This document shows, piece by piece, positions 33,120 through 43,500 of a stretch of DNA of 64,000 nucleotides. A model generated the notes under the pieces. It ran no database searches and had not been told where the DNA came from. It saw only the letters and a program-made list of their open reading frames with translations. A program made the translations under genes and the position numbers. Position 1 is the stretch's first letter. Each line of letters begins with the position of its first letter. Source of the DNA: an uncultured Lachnospiraceae bacterium (GTDB lineage Bacteria; Bacillota; Clostridia; Lachnospirales; Lachnospiraceae); NCBI GenBank assembly GCA_910586615.1, contig CAJUJP010000002.1:124001-188000 (forward strand), written 5' to 3'.

Positions 33120-35627
33120 ATGGCAAAGAAAGCTGCAAAAACAACCTTTGATACAGAGCTTTTTAAGAGAAGTGTCTTGTATAATGTAAGGACGCTTTAC
33201 AGAAAGACCCTTGAGGAAGCAACGGATCAGCAGATTTTCCAGGCTGTATCCTATGCGATCAAGGATGCGGTGGTAGACCAGTGGCTGAAGACACAGAAAG
33301 AGTATGACAGACAGGATCCCAAGATGGTATATTATCTTTCCATGGAGTTCCTGATGGGTCGTGCCCTGGGCAATAACATCATTAACCTGCAGGCATATAA
33401 GGCTGTGGCGGAGGCTTTGGAAGAACTGGGTATCGATATCAATGTGGTGGAGGATCAGGAGCCTGATGCGGCGCTTGGCAACGGTGGTCTGGGACGTCTG
33501 GCTGCCTGTTTCCTGGATTCTCTGGCGACTCTGGGATATGCGGCTTACGGCTGCGGCATCCGTTACCGTTATGGGATGTTCAAGCAGGAAATCAGAGACG
33601 GCTATCAGATAGAAGTGCCGGATAACTGGCTTAAGGACGGAAATCCCTTTGAACTTAGAAGGCCGGAATATGCCAAGGAAGTTAAGTTCGGCGGATATGT
33701 TAATGTTTATGTAGATGAGAACGGCAGAAGCAATTTCAGACAGGAAGGCTATCAGGCGGTACGCGCCATTCCTTATGATCTGCCGGTGGTAGGCTATGGA
33801 AACAGCATTGTTAATACCCTCAGGATCTGGGATGCGGAGCCGGTGGAGTGCTTCCAGCTGGATTCCTTTGACAAGGGCGATTACCAGAGAGCCGTGGAAC
33901 AGGAGAACCTGGCAAGAAATATCGTGGAAGTGTTATATCCTAATGACAATCATTATGCAGGCAAGGAACTCCGTCTGAAACAGCAGTATTTCTTTATCTC
34001 TGCGTCCGTACAGGAGGCGGTTGAGAAATACATGAGGAAGCATGACGATATCAGAAAGTTCCATGAAAAGGTTACTTTCCAGTTGAATGATACACATCCT
34101 ACGGTTGCCATTGCGGAACTGATGCGTATTCTTATGGACGAGCACTATCTGACATGGGATGAGGCATGGGAAGTGACCACGAAAACCTGTGCATACACCA
34201 ATCACACGATCATGTCCGAGGCGCTTGAGAAATGGCCCATCGAGCTTTTCTCCCGACTGCTGCCCCGTGTCTATCAGATCGTGGAAGAGATCAACCGCAG
34301 ATTTGTGGCGCAGATCGAGCAGAAATATCCGGGCAATCACGATAAGGTACGCAAGATGGCGATCATCTACGACGGACAGGTGAAGATGGCACATCTGGCA
34401 ATCGCGTCGGGATATTCCGTGAACGGCGTTGCAAGATTACATACAGAGATTTTAAAGAACCAGGAATTAAAGGACTTCTACGAGATGATGCCCGGCAAGT
34501 TCAACAACAAGACCAACGGCATCACACAGAGACGTTTCCTGCTCCATGCGAATCCGCTGCTTTCTGACTGGGTTACGGCGCATGTGGGCAATGACTGGAT
34601 CACCGACCTGCCGCAGATCGGCAGATTGAAGATCTATGCAGATGATGTTAAGGCACAGCAGGAGTTTATGAATATCAAGTACCAGAACAAGGTGCGTCTG
34701 GCTGAGTACATTTTGGAACATAACGGGATCGAGGTTAATCCCCGTTCCATCTTTGACGTGCAGGTGAAGAGACTGCATGAGTACAAGCGCCAGCTTCTGA
34801 ATATCCTGCATGTGATGTATCTGTATAATGAACTGAAAGAGCATCCGGATATGGAATTTTATCCGAGAACCTTCATCTTCGGCGCGAAGGCGGCGGCAGG
34901 CTATCACAATGCGAAGCTGACGATCAAGCTGATCAATTCCGTGGCGGATGTAGTCAATAACGATCCGGCCATAGACGGCAAGATCAAAGTAGTATTTATT
35001 GAGAACTATCGTGTATCCAATGCGGAGATCATCTTTGCGGCGGCGGATGTGTCGGAGCAGATCTCTACGGCAAGTAAAGAGGCTTCCGGTACGGGTAACA
35101 TGAAGTTCATGTTAAACGGCGCACTGACGATCGGAACGATGGACGGCGCCAATGTGGAGATCGTGGAGGAAGTGGGCGAGGAGAATGCGTTTATCTTCGG
35201 TCTGAGTTCCGACGAGGTCATCCGCTTTGAGAATTACGGCGGTTATCATCCGACAGAGATCTTCAACAACGATCCTGATGTACGTAAAGTGCTTATGCAG
35301 TTGATCAACGGCACCTACGCGCCCAATGATCCGGATCTGTTCAGACCGCTGTACAACTCGCTGCTGAATACACAGAGTACCGCAAAGGCTGATACCTACT
35401 TTATCCTGAAGGATTTCAAGGCTTATGCAGAGGCTCAGAAGAAGGTGGAAGCAGCTTACAGAAACGAGAGCGGCTGGGCGAAGAGCGCGATCTTAAATGT
35501 GGCATGTTCCGGCAAGTTCACTTCCGACAGAACCATTCAGGAATACGTGGATGACATCTGGAAGCTGGATAAGGTTGTGATTCCGAAAGAGCCGGTGATA
35601 ACAGATAAAAAATCTATCACAAAATAG
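33120..35627 (+). CDS. glgP: Glycogen/maltodextrin phosphorylase
   Basis: Releases glucose-1-phosphate from alpha-1,4-glucans using phosphate and PLP. The 835-residue length is typical. The N-terminal YYLSMEFLMGRALGNNIINL and DAALGNGGLGRLAACFLDSL are family signatures. The PLP lysine K662 is in EASGTGNMKFMLNGALTIGT, with DGANVEI after it. The start at 33120 follows GAGGAGG; an in-frame ATG at 33063 lacks a clear site. It stands as a single gene with its own terminator. No glycogen synthesis genes are in the window. Confidence 0.97.
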   Translation: MAKKAAKTTFDTELFKRSVLYNVRTLYRKTLEEATDQQIFQAVSYAIKDAVVDQWLKTQKEYDRQDPKMVYYLSMEFLMGRALGNNIINLQAYKAVAEALEELGIDINVVEDQEPDAALGNGGLGRLAACFLDSLATLGYAAYGCGIRYRYGMFKQEIRDGYQIEVPDNWLKDGNPFELRRPEYAKEVKFGGYVNVYVDENGRSNFRQEGYQAVRAIPYDLPVVGYGNSIVNTLRIWDAEPVECFQLDSFDKGDYQRAVEQENLARNIVEVLYPNDNHYAGKELRLKQQYFFISASVQEAVEKYMRKHDDIRKFHEKVTFQLNDTHPTVAIAELMRILMDEHYLTWDEAWEVTTKTCAYTNHTIMSEALEKWPIELFSRLLPRVYQIVEEINRRFVAQIEQKYPGNHDKVRKMAIIYDGQVKMAHLAIASGYSVNGVARLHTEILKNQELKDFYEMMPGKFNNKTNGITQRRFLLHANPLLSDWVTAHVGNDWITDLPQIGRLKIYADDVKAQQEFMNIKYQNKVRLAEYILEHNGIEVNPRSIFDVQVKRLHEYKRQLLNILHVMYLYNELKEHPDMEFYPRTFIFGAKAAAGYHNAKLTIKLINSVADVVNNDPAIDGKIKVVFIENYRVSNAEIIFAAADVSEQISTASKEASGTGNMKFMLNGALTIGTMDGANVEIVEEVGEENAFIFGLSSDEVIRFENYGGYHPTEIFNNDPDVRKVLMQLINGTYAPNDPDLFRPLYNSLLNTQSTAKADTYFILKDFKAYAEAQKKVEAAYRNESGWAKSAILNVACSGKFTSDRTIQEYVDDIWKLDKVVIPKEPVITDKKSITK

Positions 35628-35658
35628 AACAAAAATAGAATTGACCTGAACACATAGA

Positions 35659-35690
35659 AACTGCCGTCCGTTATGGGCGGCGGTTTTTTG
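35659..35690 (+). terminator. Terminator after glgP
   Basis: AACTGCCGTCC and GGGCGGCGGTT form a GC-rich stem around GTTAT, followed by TTTTTTG. Confidence 0.85.
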
Positions 35691-35691
35691 T

Positions 35692-35770
35692 GGTATAGAA
35701 AATTCCTCCGCTTATCCGAGTCCGCGAAGCGGATCTCGCAAAGTTAATTTGCGAAGCAAATTTACTTTTT
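35692..35770. repeat. Intergenic repeat with GCGAAGC hairpins, copy 1
   Basis: Begins GGTATAGAAAATTCCTCCG and contains two small hairpins with GAA loops: TCCGCGAAGCGGA and AATTTGCGAAGCAAATT. It ends in a T-rich run. The same arrangement recurs at 51067-51160. GCGAAGC is known as an unusually stable mini-hairpin in DNA. The element sits between two convergent genes (glgP and the GntR/LacI regulator). Its nature is unknown. Confidence 0.65.
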
Positions 35771-36851
35771 AAGTGTGAGCAGGAACCAGCCGGGCGGGAA
35801 CAACGATATGATGATCTTTTCTTCCGTTTTGGATGGAGTCAATTAATTCCAGAACACAGTTATGGGCGATCTGCTCAATATCCTGAGATATATAAGAAAT
35901 TCTGTGATCGTCAGGATAATCAAACGCGGCGATGCGGTAGCGGTCCCAAAGCTGGTGGATCGTCATCAGATGAGCCGCGTATTTGGCCATTTCCCGGTTT
36001 ACGCAAAAAAGACCGTCAATGTCGGGATGGCTTTTCAGATACTGCAGAATGAGCGATTCTTTTTCAGCCGGGTCGGTTACGCTGAGGGGAATCATGCAGA
36101 GATTTTCGGGCAGTACCGTCATGCCCTGTTCATAAAGTCCGTCCTGAAAACCGTTTATGCGGTCCGAGGTGACGGTATTGTGGCTGTCAGGCGAAAGGAA
36201 GGCCACATGCCGGCAGCCCTGCTCCAACAGGTGAAGGGTGGCAAGTTTTGATATGCCATAGTTATCGGTATAAATGCAGCTGGAACGGATGCCGCGGAGG
36301 TAACGGTCCACCAGCACAAAAGGAAAATCACTTAAGTTCAATTTCAGAATCTCTTCATTGTACATTTCGTGTTCGGTAGGGAAGATGATCAGGCCGCTGA
36401 CCCCGCTTTCACGAAATTTTTGTATGGAAGCGGATTCTAATTGCTGGCTTTCACGGGTAATACTAATGGCAAGAATGTATTCCGTGGGAGCCAGTTCCAT
36501 TTCCACCGCGTTTAAAAGCTGCTGGTCAATGGTCGTTTTCATGGAGGGCACGATCAGGCCGATTGTCTTAGCTTTCATGACGATCCGCTGCTGCAGAGTA
36601 TGGGTAAAATCCGGTATGTTTAACAAAGCTTCGGCGGAATTGACAAAAGAGCCTTTTCCTTTGATCCGGACGATATAACCTTTTTCGGCAAGCTCGGTCA
36701 GCGCATTTTTGGAAGTAATGGAACTGACGCGGTAGCTGTTTGACAATTCGTGTTCGGAGGGTACTCTGTCGCCGGGGCGCAGTTCGCCGTCCAGAATCTG
36801 TTCCAGCAGATCCATGATAATCTGTTTGTAAAGCGGAAGACTGTTTTTCAT
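35769..36851 (-). CDS. GntR/LacI-type transcriptional regulator (AraR-like)
   Basis: 360 residues. An N-terminal GntR winged helix (about 1-70) shows PLYKQIIMDLLEQILDGELR and PSEHELSNSYRVSS. It is fused to a LacI-type periplasmic-binding-like effector domain, with KTIGLIVPSM, SGLIIFPTEHEMYNE and RHVAFLSPDSHNTVTSDRIN. This is the AraR architecture, in which a sugar releases DNA binding. The ATG at 36851 follows GGAG by 6 bp. It is divergent from the sugar ABC importer, and a perfect 16-bp palindrome between them is the likely operator. Confidence 0.88.
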   Translation of the reverse strand: MKNSLPLYKQIIMDLLEQILDGELRPGDRVPSEHELSNSYRVSSITSKNALTELAEKGYIVRIKGKGSFVNSAEALLNIPDFTHTLQQRIVMKAKTIGLIVPSMKTTIDQQLLNAVEMELAPTEYILAISITRESQQLESASIQKFRESGVSGLIIFPTEHEMYNEEILKLNLSDFPFVLVDRYLRGIRSSCIYTDNYGISKLATLHLLEQGCRHVAFLSPDSHNTVTSDRINGFQDGLYEQGMTVLPENLCMIPLSVTDPAEKESLILQYLKSHPDIDGLFCVNREMAKYAAHLMTIHQLWDRYRIAAFDYPDDHRISYISQDIEQIAHNCVLELIDSIQNGRKDHHIVVPARLVPAHT

Positions 36852-37269
36852 AAGAATCTCCATTCCGGAGCGTTTTCGCGGCAAGAGGCATGACTTTGCT
36901 AAAGCAAAATCGCAAATATCAACTTTGCAAACTTTGTTTACAAAGTTTTTCCATACAGATAAATTTGTGGCGCTCCGGCACAAATCTGCGTGTGAAAAAT
37001 CAGGTTACGGGATTTGCTTTTCAATTGGTATTCCCTGAGTTAGTATACTAACTTTGAAGGAAAAAGAGAAAAAGAATCCGAGACCTTCATCACAGACATT
37101 ATACCAGTAAAAGTAGAAAAATACAAATAGTTTATTGGTAATTTGGACATGGAACAAAGCGGGGAGAAAGTGCATGATACAAAATTATATACTAAATATA
37201 ATATATTAATTGATATAACAATATTGTAAAATGACATCATAAAGAAAACAGAAAGAAAGAGGTGATGAT
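36852..37269. other. Divergent control region of the sugar-utilisation locus
   Basis: 418 bp without a gene. It holds a perfect palindrome AGTTAGTATACTAACT at 37038-37053, a good candidate operator for the adjacent GntR/LacI-type regulator. The part from 37170 to 37250 is very AT-rich and probably carries the importer promoter, but no clear -35/-10 pair stands out. Near 36890-36950 there are short hairpin-forming repeats (TTTGCTAAAGCAAA, ACTTTGTTTACAAAGT). Confidence 0.6.
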
Positions 37270-38157
37270 GTGAGAAAGCTGAATGGGGAAAAAAAGAAAG
37301 CTGCAATATGTTTTATCGGCCCGGCGGTGTTGTTTCTGTTTGTGTTTTCAATCATACCCATGCTGTATTCCTTCGGGCTCAGCCTCTTTAAGTACAACAC
37401 GGCAATGGCCTCGGACAGCATAAGGTTTGTGGGATTCAGAAATTATATAAAGGTGCTGACGAGCGCGGATTTTTGGGATTCGACTTTCTGGACATTCGGA
37501 TTTGCCGTCAGCGCGGTAGTACTGAATCTGCTGTTTGGACTTACGCTGGCAGTGGTACTGAATACGAGACTTCTGCCCCGGCTGTCTAAAGTTTTAAAGA
37601 TCGTTTTTACCATGCCCATGATGATAGCGCCCATTGTGACAGCTACCATATGGAAGCTGATGTTTTCGCCCATCTACGGTCTGCTCAACGGTATTCTGGT
37701 GAGTCTGGGAATGGATCGTGTCAGCTGGTTTTCGGAGGTAATACCGGCCAGAATCGCGATCATTATTGTGGAGGTCTGGGCAACCACGCCTCTCTGTATG
37801 CTGATCCTGATGGCGGCGCTTAAGACCGTACCGGAAGAACTGCTTGAGGCTGCGCGCATCGACGGTGCTTCATGGTGGCAGCAGTTCAGGCGGATTACGC
37901 TTCCTTTCATCAAGAAGTTTATTCTGCTGATCGTTACGCTGCGGTTTATGGACGCCATCCGCATGTTTGATATTGCATACAATCTGACAAACGGCGGGCC
38001 CGGCAACGCCACGGAGACGCTGGCGTCCACGATCTACAAAACGGCGTTCCGATACTACGAGGTGGGAGAAGGTTCGGCAGGAGCCTACATTTTCTTCCTG
38101 ATCATCATTCTGTGCTCATTTCTGTTTTTGAAACTTGCGGGCAGGGAAAAATCATAA
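37270..38157 (+). CDS. Sugar ABC transporter permease (MalF/UgpA type)
   Basis: 295 residues with six membrane helices. The EAA loop contacting the ATPase is EELLEAARIDGASWWQQFRR followed by ITLPFIKK. The gene starts with GTG at 37270 after AGAGGTGATG. It is the first gene of a three-gene importer; the ATPase (MsmK-like) is not encoded here and is probably shared from elsewhere, as is common in Firmicutes. Expression is likely controlled by the divergent regulator. Confidence 0.93.
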   Translation: MRKLNGEKKKAAICFIGPAVLFLFVFSIIPMLYSFGLSLFKYNTAMASDSIRFVGFRNYIKVLTSADFWDSTFWTFGFAVSAVVLNLLFGLTLAVVLNTRLLPRLSKVLKIVFTMPMMIAPIVTATIWKLMFSPIYGLLNGILVSLGMDRVSWFSEVIPARIAIIIVEVWATTPLCMLILMAALKTVPEELLEAARIDGASWWQQFRRITLPFIKKFILLIVTLRFMDAIRMFDIAYNLTNGGPGNATETLASTIYKTAFRYYEVGEGSAGAYIFFLIIILCSFLFLKLAGREKS

Positions 38158-38174
38158 GGATGGGAGGTGTGGAT

Positions 38175-39011
38175 ATGAAAAAGAAGCGGATGATACAATC
38201 CGTGGGACTGGCGGTTATGTTTTTGATTCTGGGAATCCTGTTTATTTTTCCCTTGTACTGGACGGTGATCACTTCCTTTAAAACTTCCGCCCAGGTATTT
38301 GTAGAAAAGCCCATTTTATTCATGGATACGTTGTACCTGGACAACTATATTGAGATCTTTCAGAAGTCTCATGTTTTGACTTTTTTCAAAAACAGTCTTC
38401 TGACGGCAGGCGGGACGACGCTGCTGTCGCTGCTCCTGGCTTCCATGGCGGGATTCGGACTGTGCCGGTACGGGTTCAAGGGAAAGAAAGCGCTGCAGAA
38501 TTCTATTCTGATCATTCGAATGATTCCGGCGCTGGTGTACACAATACCATATTACATTATCTATAATAAGATGCACCTTTTGGATACGCTTACGGGATTG
38601 ACAATGTCTTATATTTCCTTTGCGCTTCCGATGGCAATCTGGCTTGCACTCAGTTTTTTTCTGGATATTCCGCAGGAGATCTATGAATCTGCCGAGATTG
38701 ATGGCTGCTCCGAATTTAAGATGTACACGCGGATCGCGCTTCCGCTTGTAAAAGCCGGGCTGGCGGTGATTGCCATTCTGGTATTTGTGGGAGCCTGGAA
38801 TGAGTTTGGTCTGGCGCTGGTGCTGCAGTCTTCGGACGCAAAGAAAACATTGCCCATCGGTATTGCCAGTATGGTACAGACCCATAAGGATACGCCGTCC
38901 GGATCTCTGGCGGCAGCGGGTGTGCTGGCTATGATACCTGCGGTGATTTTATCTATGGCAACACAGAAATATATTGTAAAGGGAACCATGGCAGGTGCGG
39001 TAAAGGGCTGA
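38175..39011 (+). CDS. Sugar ABC transporter permease (MalG/UgpE type)
   Basis: 278 residues, six membrane helices, with the EAA loop IYESAEIDGCSEFKMYTRIA followed by LPLVKAG. The N-terminal FPLYWTVITSFKTSAQVF is typical of the MalG group. The start at 38175 follows GGGAGG. It lies 17 bp after the first permease and 29 bp before the binding protein, clearly one operon. Confidence 0.93.
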   Translation: MKKKRMIQSVGLAVMFLILGILFIFPLYWTVITSFKTSAQVFVEKPILFMDTLYLDNYIEIFQKSHVLTFFKNSLLTAGGTTLLSLLLASMAGFGLCRYGFKGKKALQNSILIIRMIPALVYTIPYYIIYNKMHLLDTLTGLTMSYISFALPMAIWLALSFFLDIPQEIYESAEIDGCSEFKMYTRIALPLVKAGLAVIAILVFVGAWNEFGLALVLQSSDAKKTLPIGIASMVQTHKDTPSGSLAAAGVLAMIPAVILSMATQKYIVKGTMAGAVKG

Positions 39012-39040
39012 GCCTGTGTAAATAAAAAGGAGGACAAGGT

Positions 39041-40507
39041 ATGAAAAAGAACAAGTTGATGAAAAAGCTTCTGGCGGCAGCGTGCTGCGGAATGATGCTG
39101 GCGGGCAGTCTTTCGGGCTGTGGTGTGGCCGTGTCGGAAGAAGCAAAAGGCGGCAGCACAGAAACTGAAAACGTACAGGCGGAAAATGTGCAGACGGAAA
39201 ACCCAGAGGGTGAAGAAACACAGAGCGAGACGATCGTGAAATACGGCACGGAACTGACAAACCTGGATCTGGACGGTACTCTGAACGGCCAGTATGAGGG
39301 GCAGACGCTGACGATTCCGGTTATGAGCGGTGATTTTGAGAAAGCGGTCAGTGCGGTGGCGCCTGTATTTGAACAACTGTCCGGCGCAAAGGTAGTGATA
39401 GAGTCCATTCCAGGTGAACAGTATACGGATAAAGTACAGCTGGATCTGAACAATACGCACAGATATGATGTGGTACTGTCGCCCATCGCGATCCTGCATG
39501 GCTTTGCAATCGCGGGTAAGGTAGAGCCTCTGGAAGAGATGATCAATACCTATGCGGGCGAATCCTATAACGTGGACGATTTCCTGCCGGGACTGTTCAA
39601 TACTTATGGCTATTATGACGGCAAGCTGGTGGCAATCCCCTATAAGCCGGATGTTATGCTTTTGTTCTACCGCAAAGATCTTTTTGAAGACGAGACAGTG
39701 AAAGCGGCTTATCAGGAAAAATACGGTACGGAATTGAAAGTGCCTGAAACCAATGAGGAAATGATACAGGTTGCGCAATTTTTCACCAAAAGCGAGAATC
39801 AGGATTCTCCTGTAGATTACGGTTACTGTGCGATGATGTTAAAGGGAAGCACAAGACTTCTGTTCTTTAACCGGGGCGGCGATGATATTGATGAAAATCT
39901 GACCCCCAATATGAATAATGCAGAGGGCGTTGCGGCAATGAACCGGATTCTGGAACTGCAGAAGAGCGCGCCGAAAGAGTGGGTTCAGATGGGCTGGGAT
40001 GAAGCAAATCAGTTTTTTGCCAACGGTAACGCAGCCATGATGGAGCAGTGGCCCGGTTTGTGGCTGACCTGTCAGGCGGACGGTTCTGCGGTAAAGGATA
40101 AAGTGGGTGTGGCGGTTGCACCCGGCAAAACCCCTACGCTTGGCGGCTGGGGAGCAAGTATCGCCTCTGAGAGCAAGAACAAAGAACTGGCATGGAAATT
40201 CATTGAATTTATGACTTCCAGGGACGGCGAACTGCTGAAAATTGAAAATACGATGGATCCCTGCCGTGCTTCCACCTATGAAATTCCTGAGGTACAGGCT
40301 TCCAGCGAACTGTATGAAGCGCTGATGGAATCCTTCAATTATGCAAAGACTCTGGCGGACGTGGATGTGCCCTATATTTCTTCCAAGCTGTGTGACGTTA
40401 TGGAGACCTATATTCAGCAGGCACTGGACGGCTCCATCACACCGGAAGAGGCACTGGAAGGCATGGAAAAAGAATTTAACGCGGAGATCGGAAATCTGGA
40501 ATTATAG
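39041..40507 (+). CDS. Extracellular sugar-binding lipoprotein
   Basis: 488 residues, family 1 solute-binding protein. The signal peptide ends in a lipobox, LAGSLSGC, so the mature protein is lipid-anchored at the cysteine near residue 27. An acidic, Gln/Glu-rich linker (about 28-70) precedes the binding fold, which has QTLTIPVMSGDFEKAV, LVAIPYKPDVMLLFYRKDLF, GNAAMMEQWPGLW and GGWGASIASESKN. It captures a sugar or oligosaccharide for the two preceding permeases; the two downstream glycosidases suggest a glycan-derived ligand. Confidence 0.93.
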   Translation: MKKNKLMKKLLAAACCGMMLAGSLSGCGVAVSEEAKGGSTETENVQAENVQTENPEGEETQSETIVKYGTELTNLDLDGTLNGQYEGQTLTIPVMSGDFEKAVSAVAPVFEQLSGAKVVIESIPGEQYTDKVQLDLNNTHRYDVVLSPIAILHGFAIAGKVEPLEEMINTYAGESYNVDDFLPGLFNTYGYYDGKLVAIPYKPDVMLLFYRKDLFEDETVKAAYQEKYGTELKVPETNEEMIQVAQFFTKSENQDSPVDYGYCAMMLKGSTRLLFFNRGGDDIDENLTPNMNNAEGVAAMNRILELQKSAPKEWVQMGWDEANQFFANGNAAMMEQWPGLWLTCQADGSAVKDKVGVAVAPGKTPTLGGWGASIASESKNKELAWKFIEFMTSRDGELLKIENTMDPCRASTYEIPEVQASSELYEALMESFNYAKTLADVDVPYISSKLCDVMETYIQQALDGSITPEEALEGMEKEFNAEIGNLEL

Positions 40508-40544
40508 TAAACGCCATAACAAAGCGTCAAAAGGAGACTGTGGA

Positions 40545-43500
40545 ATGCGGCAGTATGAAAAGAAAGAGTGGTATTTTTTAAACTGTAACAGTCCGGCGGA
40601 TCTGTGCGCGCAATACGGAAAGGATCAAAGTGTATTGCTGCAGGAGCATGACCGCTGCCGGAACGGGCATATGCTGGTATCCGGTTTTCATGTGGAGGGC
40701 AGTGAAGCCCGGTTTGCCACAAGACTTCTGGCCATGGAGGACGGAGCAGGAGTCGGATTTTACTACGGCAGCGGCGGTTACAATGCCTATGTACTGGCAG
40801 TGTTTGAGAAAGACCGGGTCAGCCTGCGCATTCCCAACGGTGTCCCGCTGGGAGATACCTTCCGGTATGACGGACCCAAAAGATATTATGAACTCGGAGA
40901 GGCAAGTGTACCCTTTACGCTGCCTCTTTGGGCTGCCGTAGAGCTGCACGGGCAGAGGATCTGTGTCCGGGTGAATGAAAAGGAGGTTCTGTCCTGTGAT
41001 CTTCCGAAGGCGGACTGGCGGCATGAAAGCCCGCGCATCATACTGCAGGCGTTGTCCGTCACGGACGCGGCGCCTGTGACGACGGCGGTATTTCAGGAAT
41101 TTGATGTTTCCGGAGTAAAAAAGGGCAGCCACTGTAAAGGACGGTGCATTTGGGAAAAGGACAGCAGCCCGGCGGGGCATGTGAGCCTGCATCTTGCCGG
41201 GGAAAGGGATTGCTGGACGGAAACAGACGCACAGGGATATTTTGTATTTGCAGATCTGCCAGAGGGAGAATACCGTTGTGTGGCGGCCGGTGAAAAGGGA
41301 TTTTCCTCTTTTTCCATACAGCATTGTGCCACAGGCGGTGAAGTTTCAGCCGGCTTGAGGCAGGCGGAGGAAATGGGCTGCGGGAACCCGGAGGAACGCA
41401 TATATCAGATACCGGAACCGGAAACCGGGCGGACGCACATACCGGCGGGAGAACTGACGGATTCACATGACAGAATCTGCCTGGATGGAATCTGGCAGTT
41501 TGCGTGGGACCCTGAGGGACGGGGAGAGGAAGAAGGCTGGTGTGACAGAAGAAAATGGCAGCGCAGGATACAGGTGCCTTTTTCCTGGCAGTCTCTGGCG
41601 GCATTCGGAGAAGGGTTTCTGGCGGATGCTTATGATCTGCGGCAAAACAATGCGTGGACAACCAATCCGGCGGAACTGGGCAATACCGGATGGTATCAGA
41701 AAATAATCTGTCCCCCGAAGAAGGGAAGCTGGGATCTGGTGATAGGCGCGGTGAACGGTTTTGGTAATGTGTGGCTGAATCAGGAACCGGTGGGAAGCTT
41801 CGAAAGTTCCTGCAGTCCGGTCAGATTCTCTCTGGGTTCTATGCAGGAGCACAGGGAATACAGGATTACCATTCAGGTCACCTATCCCTTTGACAAAGCG
41901 GATATCTGCAAAGGAAAACAGGGATTCTGGTTTACCGATGCGCCGGGAATCTGGCAGGATGTCTGGCTGGAAGAGCAGAGAGAACTGCGGATCACGGATA
42001 TTTTGCTGTCCTATGAATTTCTGACAGAGGATCTAAGCAGATTGGGTTTAAAAGGGCAGGCGGTGATAGAGAAAAGAAAATGGTGCGGAACCGCAAACTG
42101 CCGGAATGATGGGCAGGAAAAGGATACGGAGAAGAAGCGCCTTGGGGTGGAAATTCTTCTGGACGGTAAAGTTATCGAGGCCGATCTGCAAGTAGTTGAG
42201 CGGTCGGAGGAAAGGGGAGATCCGGAGACTTTACAGGCACTTTTCTATATGGAATTGGATCAGGTACGCTTGTGGAGCCCGGAAAATCCCTTCTGCTATG
42301 AGTTGAAAGCGCGCGTCAGCATGGATGGCCGTGTGGTGGAGGAAAGCGCCAGAAAGGCGGCGTTCCGGCTGGTTGAGACCGTGGGAAACCGGCTGTTTCT
42401 GAACAGGAAGCCTTTTTACATGAGAGGGGTACTGGATCAGGGGTACAATCCCTGGGGGCTTTATACTTATCCTGCAGTTGAGGGAATGGAACCGGGTACC
42501 ATGGAATTTGATATCCGAAAGGCGAAGGAATATGGTTACAACCTGATCCGTATGCATATCAAGGATAATGAACCGGACTGGTACCGGATCTGTGACGAGA
42601 CAGGTATGCTTGTCTGGGATGAAATGCCGGTCAGCTTTTATGCCACATTCCGGGATGAAAAATGGCGGAAAAATTATGAACAGCAGCTTAAGTGTATGAT
42701 ACGGAAGCAGAATTATCATCCAAGTGTTATCGTGTTTTCCACCTTCAACGAATCCTGGGGAATGTCCGGAGATCACGAGAGAAGCCCCTGGGATGAGCCG
42801 GAAGGGCAGGCATGGCAGAAGGAGATAGCGCAGCGTTACCGGGCGGAAATGCCGCAGGTACTGCTGGTGGACAATTCCGGCTACGCGAAAACCGGACTGA
42901 CACAGCTTCTGGATTATCACATGTATCCGGGAAGCTACAGTGAAGCAAGGGATTTTTACGGGCGTCTGATAAAACAGAATTATCCGGGCAGCGTATTTAA
43001 CTGCTATGCGGAAGAGAATAAAACGCTGATGAAAGAAGACATGGTGCGGGATCTGCTGCAGAGGACATGCCGGATGGATTTGAAAGAGACGGATTTTCAG
43101 GGAAAAGAATGCCAAAGCGGCCAGCCGGTCATCATCAGCGAGTTTCTGCATATCAATCAGGTAGAACAGATGGTGCGCCTGTATCCTGAGATTGCGGGAT
43201 TTGTACGGATGAATCTCAGTTCCCAGGAGAATGAGGATACCAGCCCGCTGACCAATACCAGAATGGAAAGGGATTTCGGCTATGTGCACAGTGACTTTTC
43301 TTCAGCGGGATATGGCTGTGTGAACAGTGAAAATCTGGTGCTGCCGGACTATCCGCCCCTGACAAGGCAAAGAGCCGGCAGCACCATAGAAGTTTCCGTA
43401 TATGTTTCCCTTTGGGACGGTTCACTTTCCGGGCAACATCTGCAGCTTAGAGTCATCGGAAAGGGAATCGACGATCGGGGGCAGGACGATATTTTATTTG

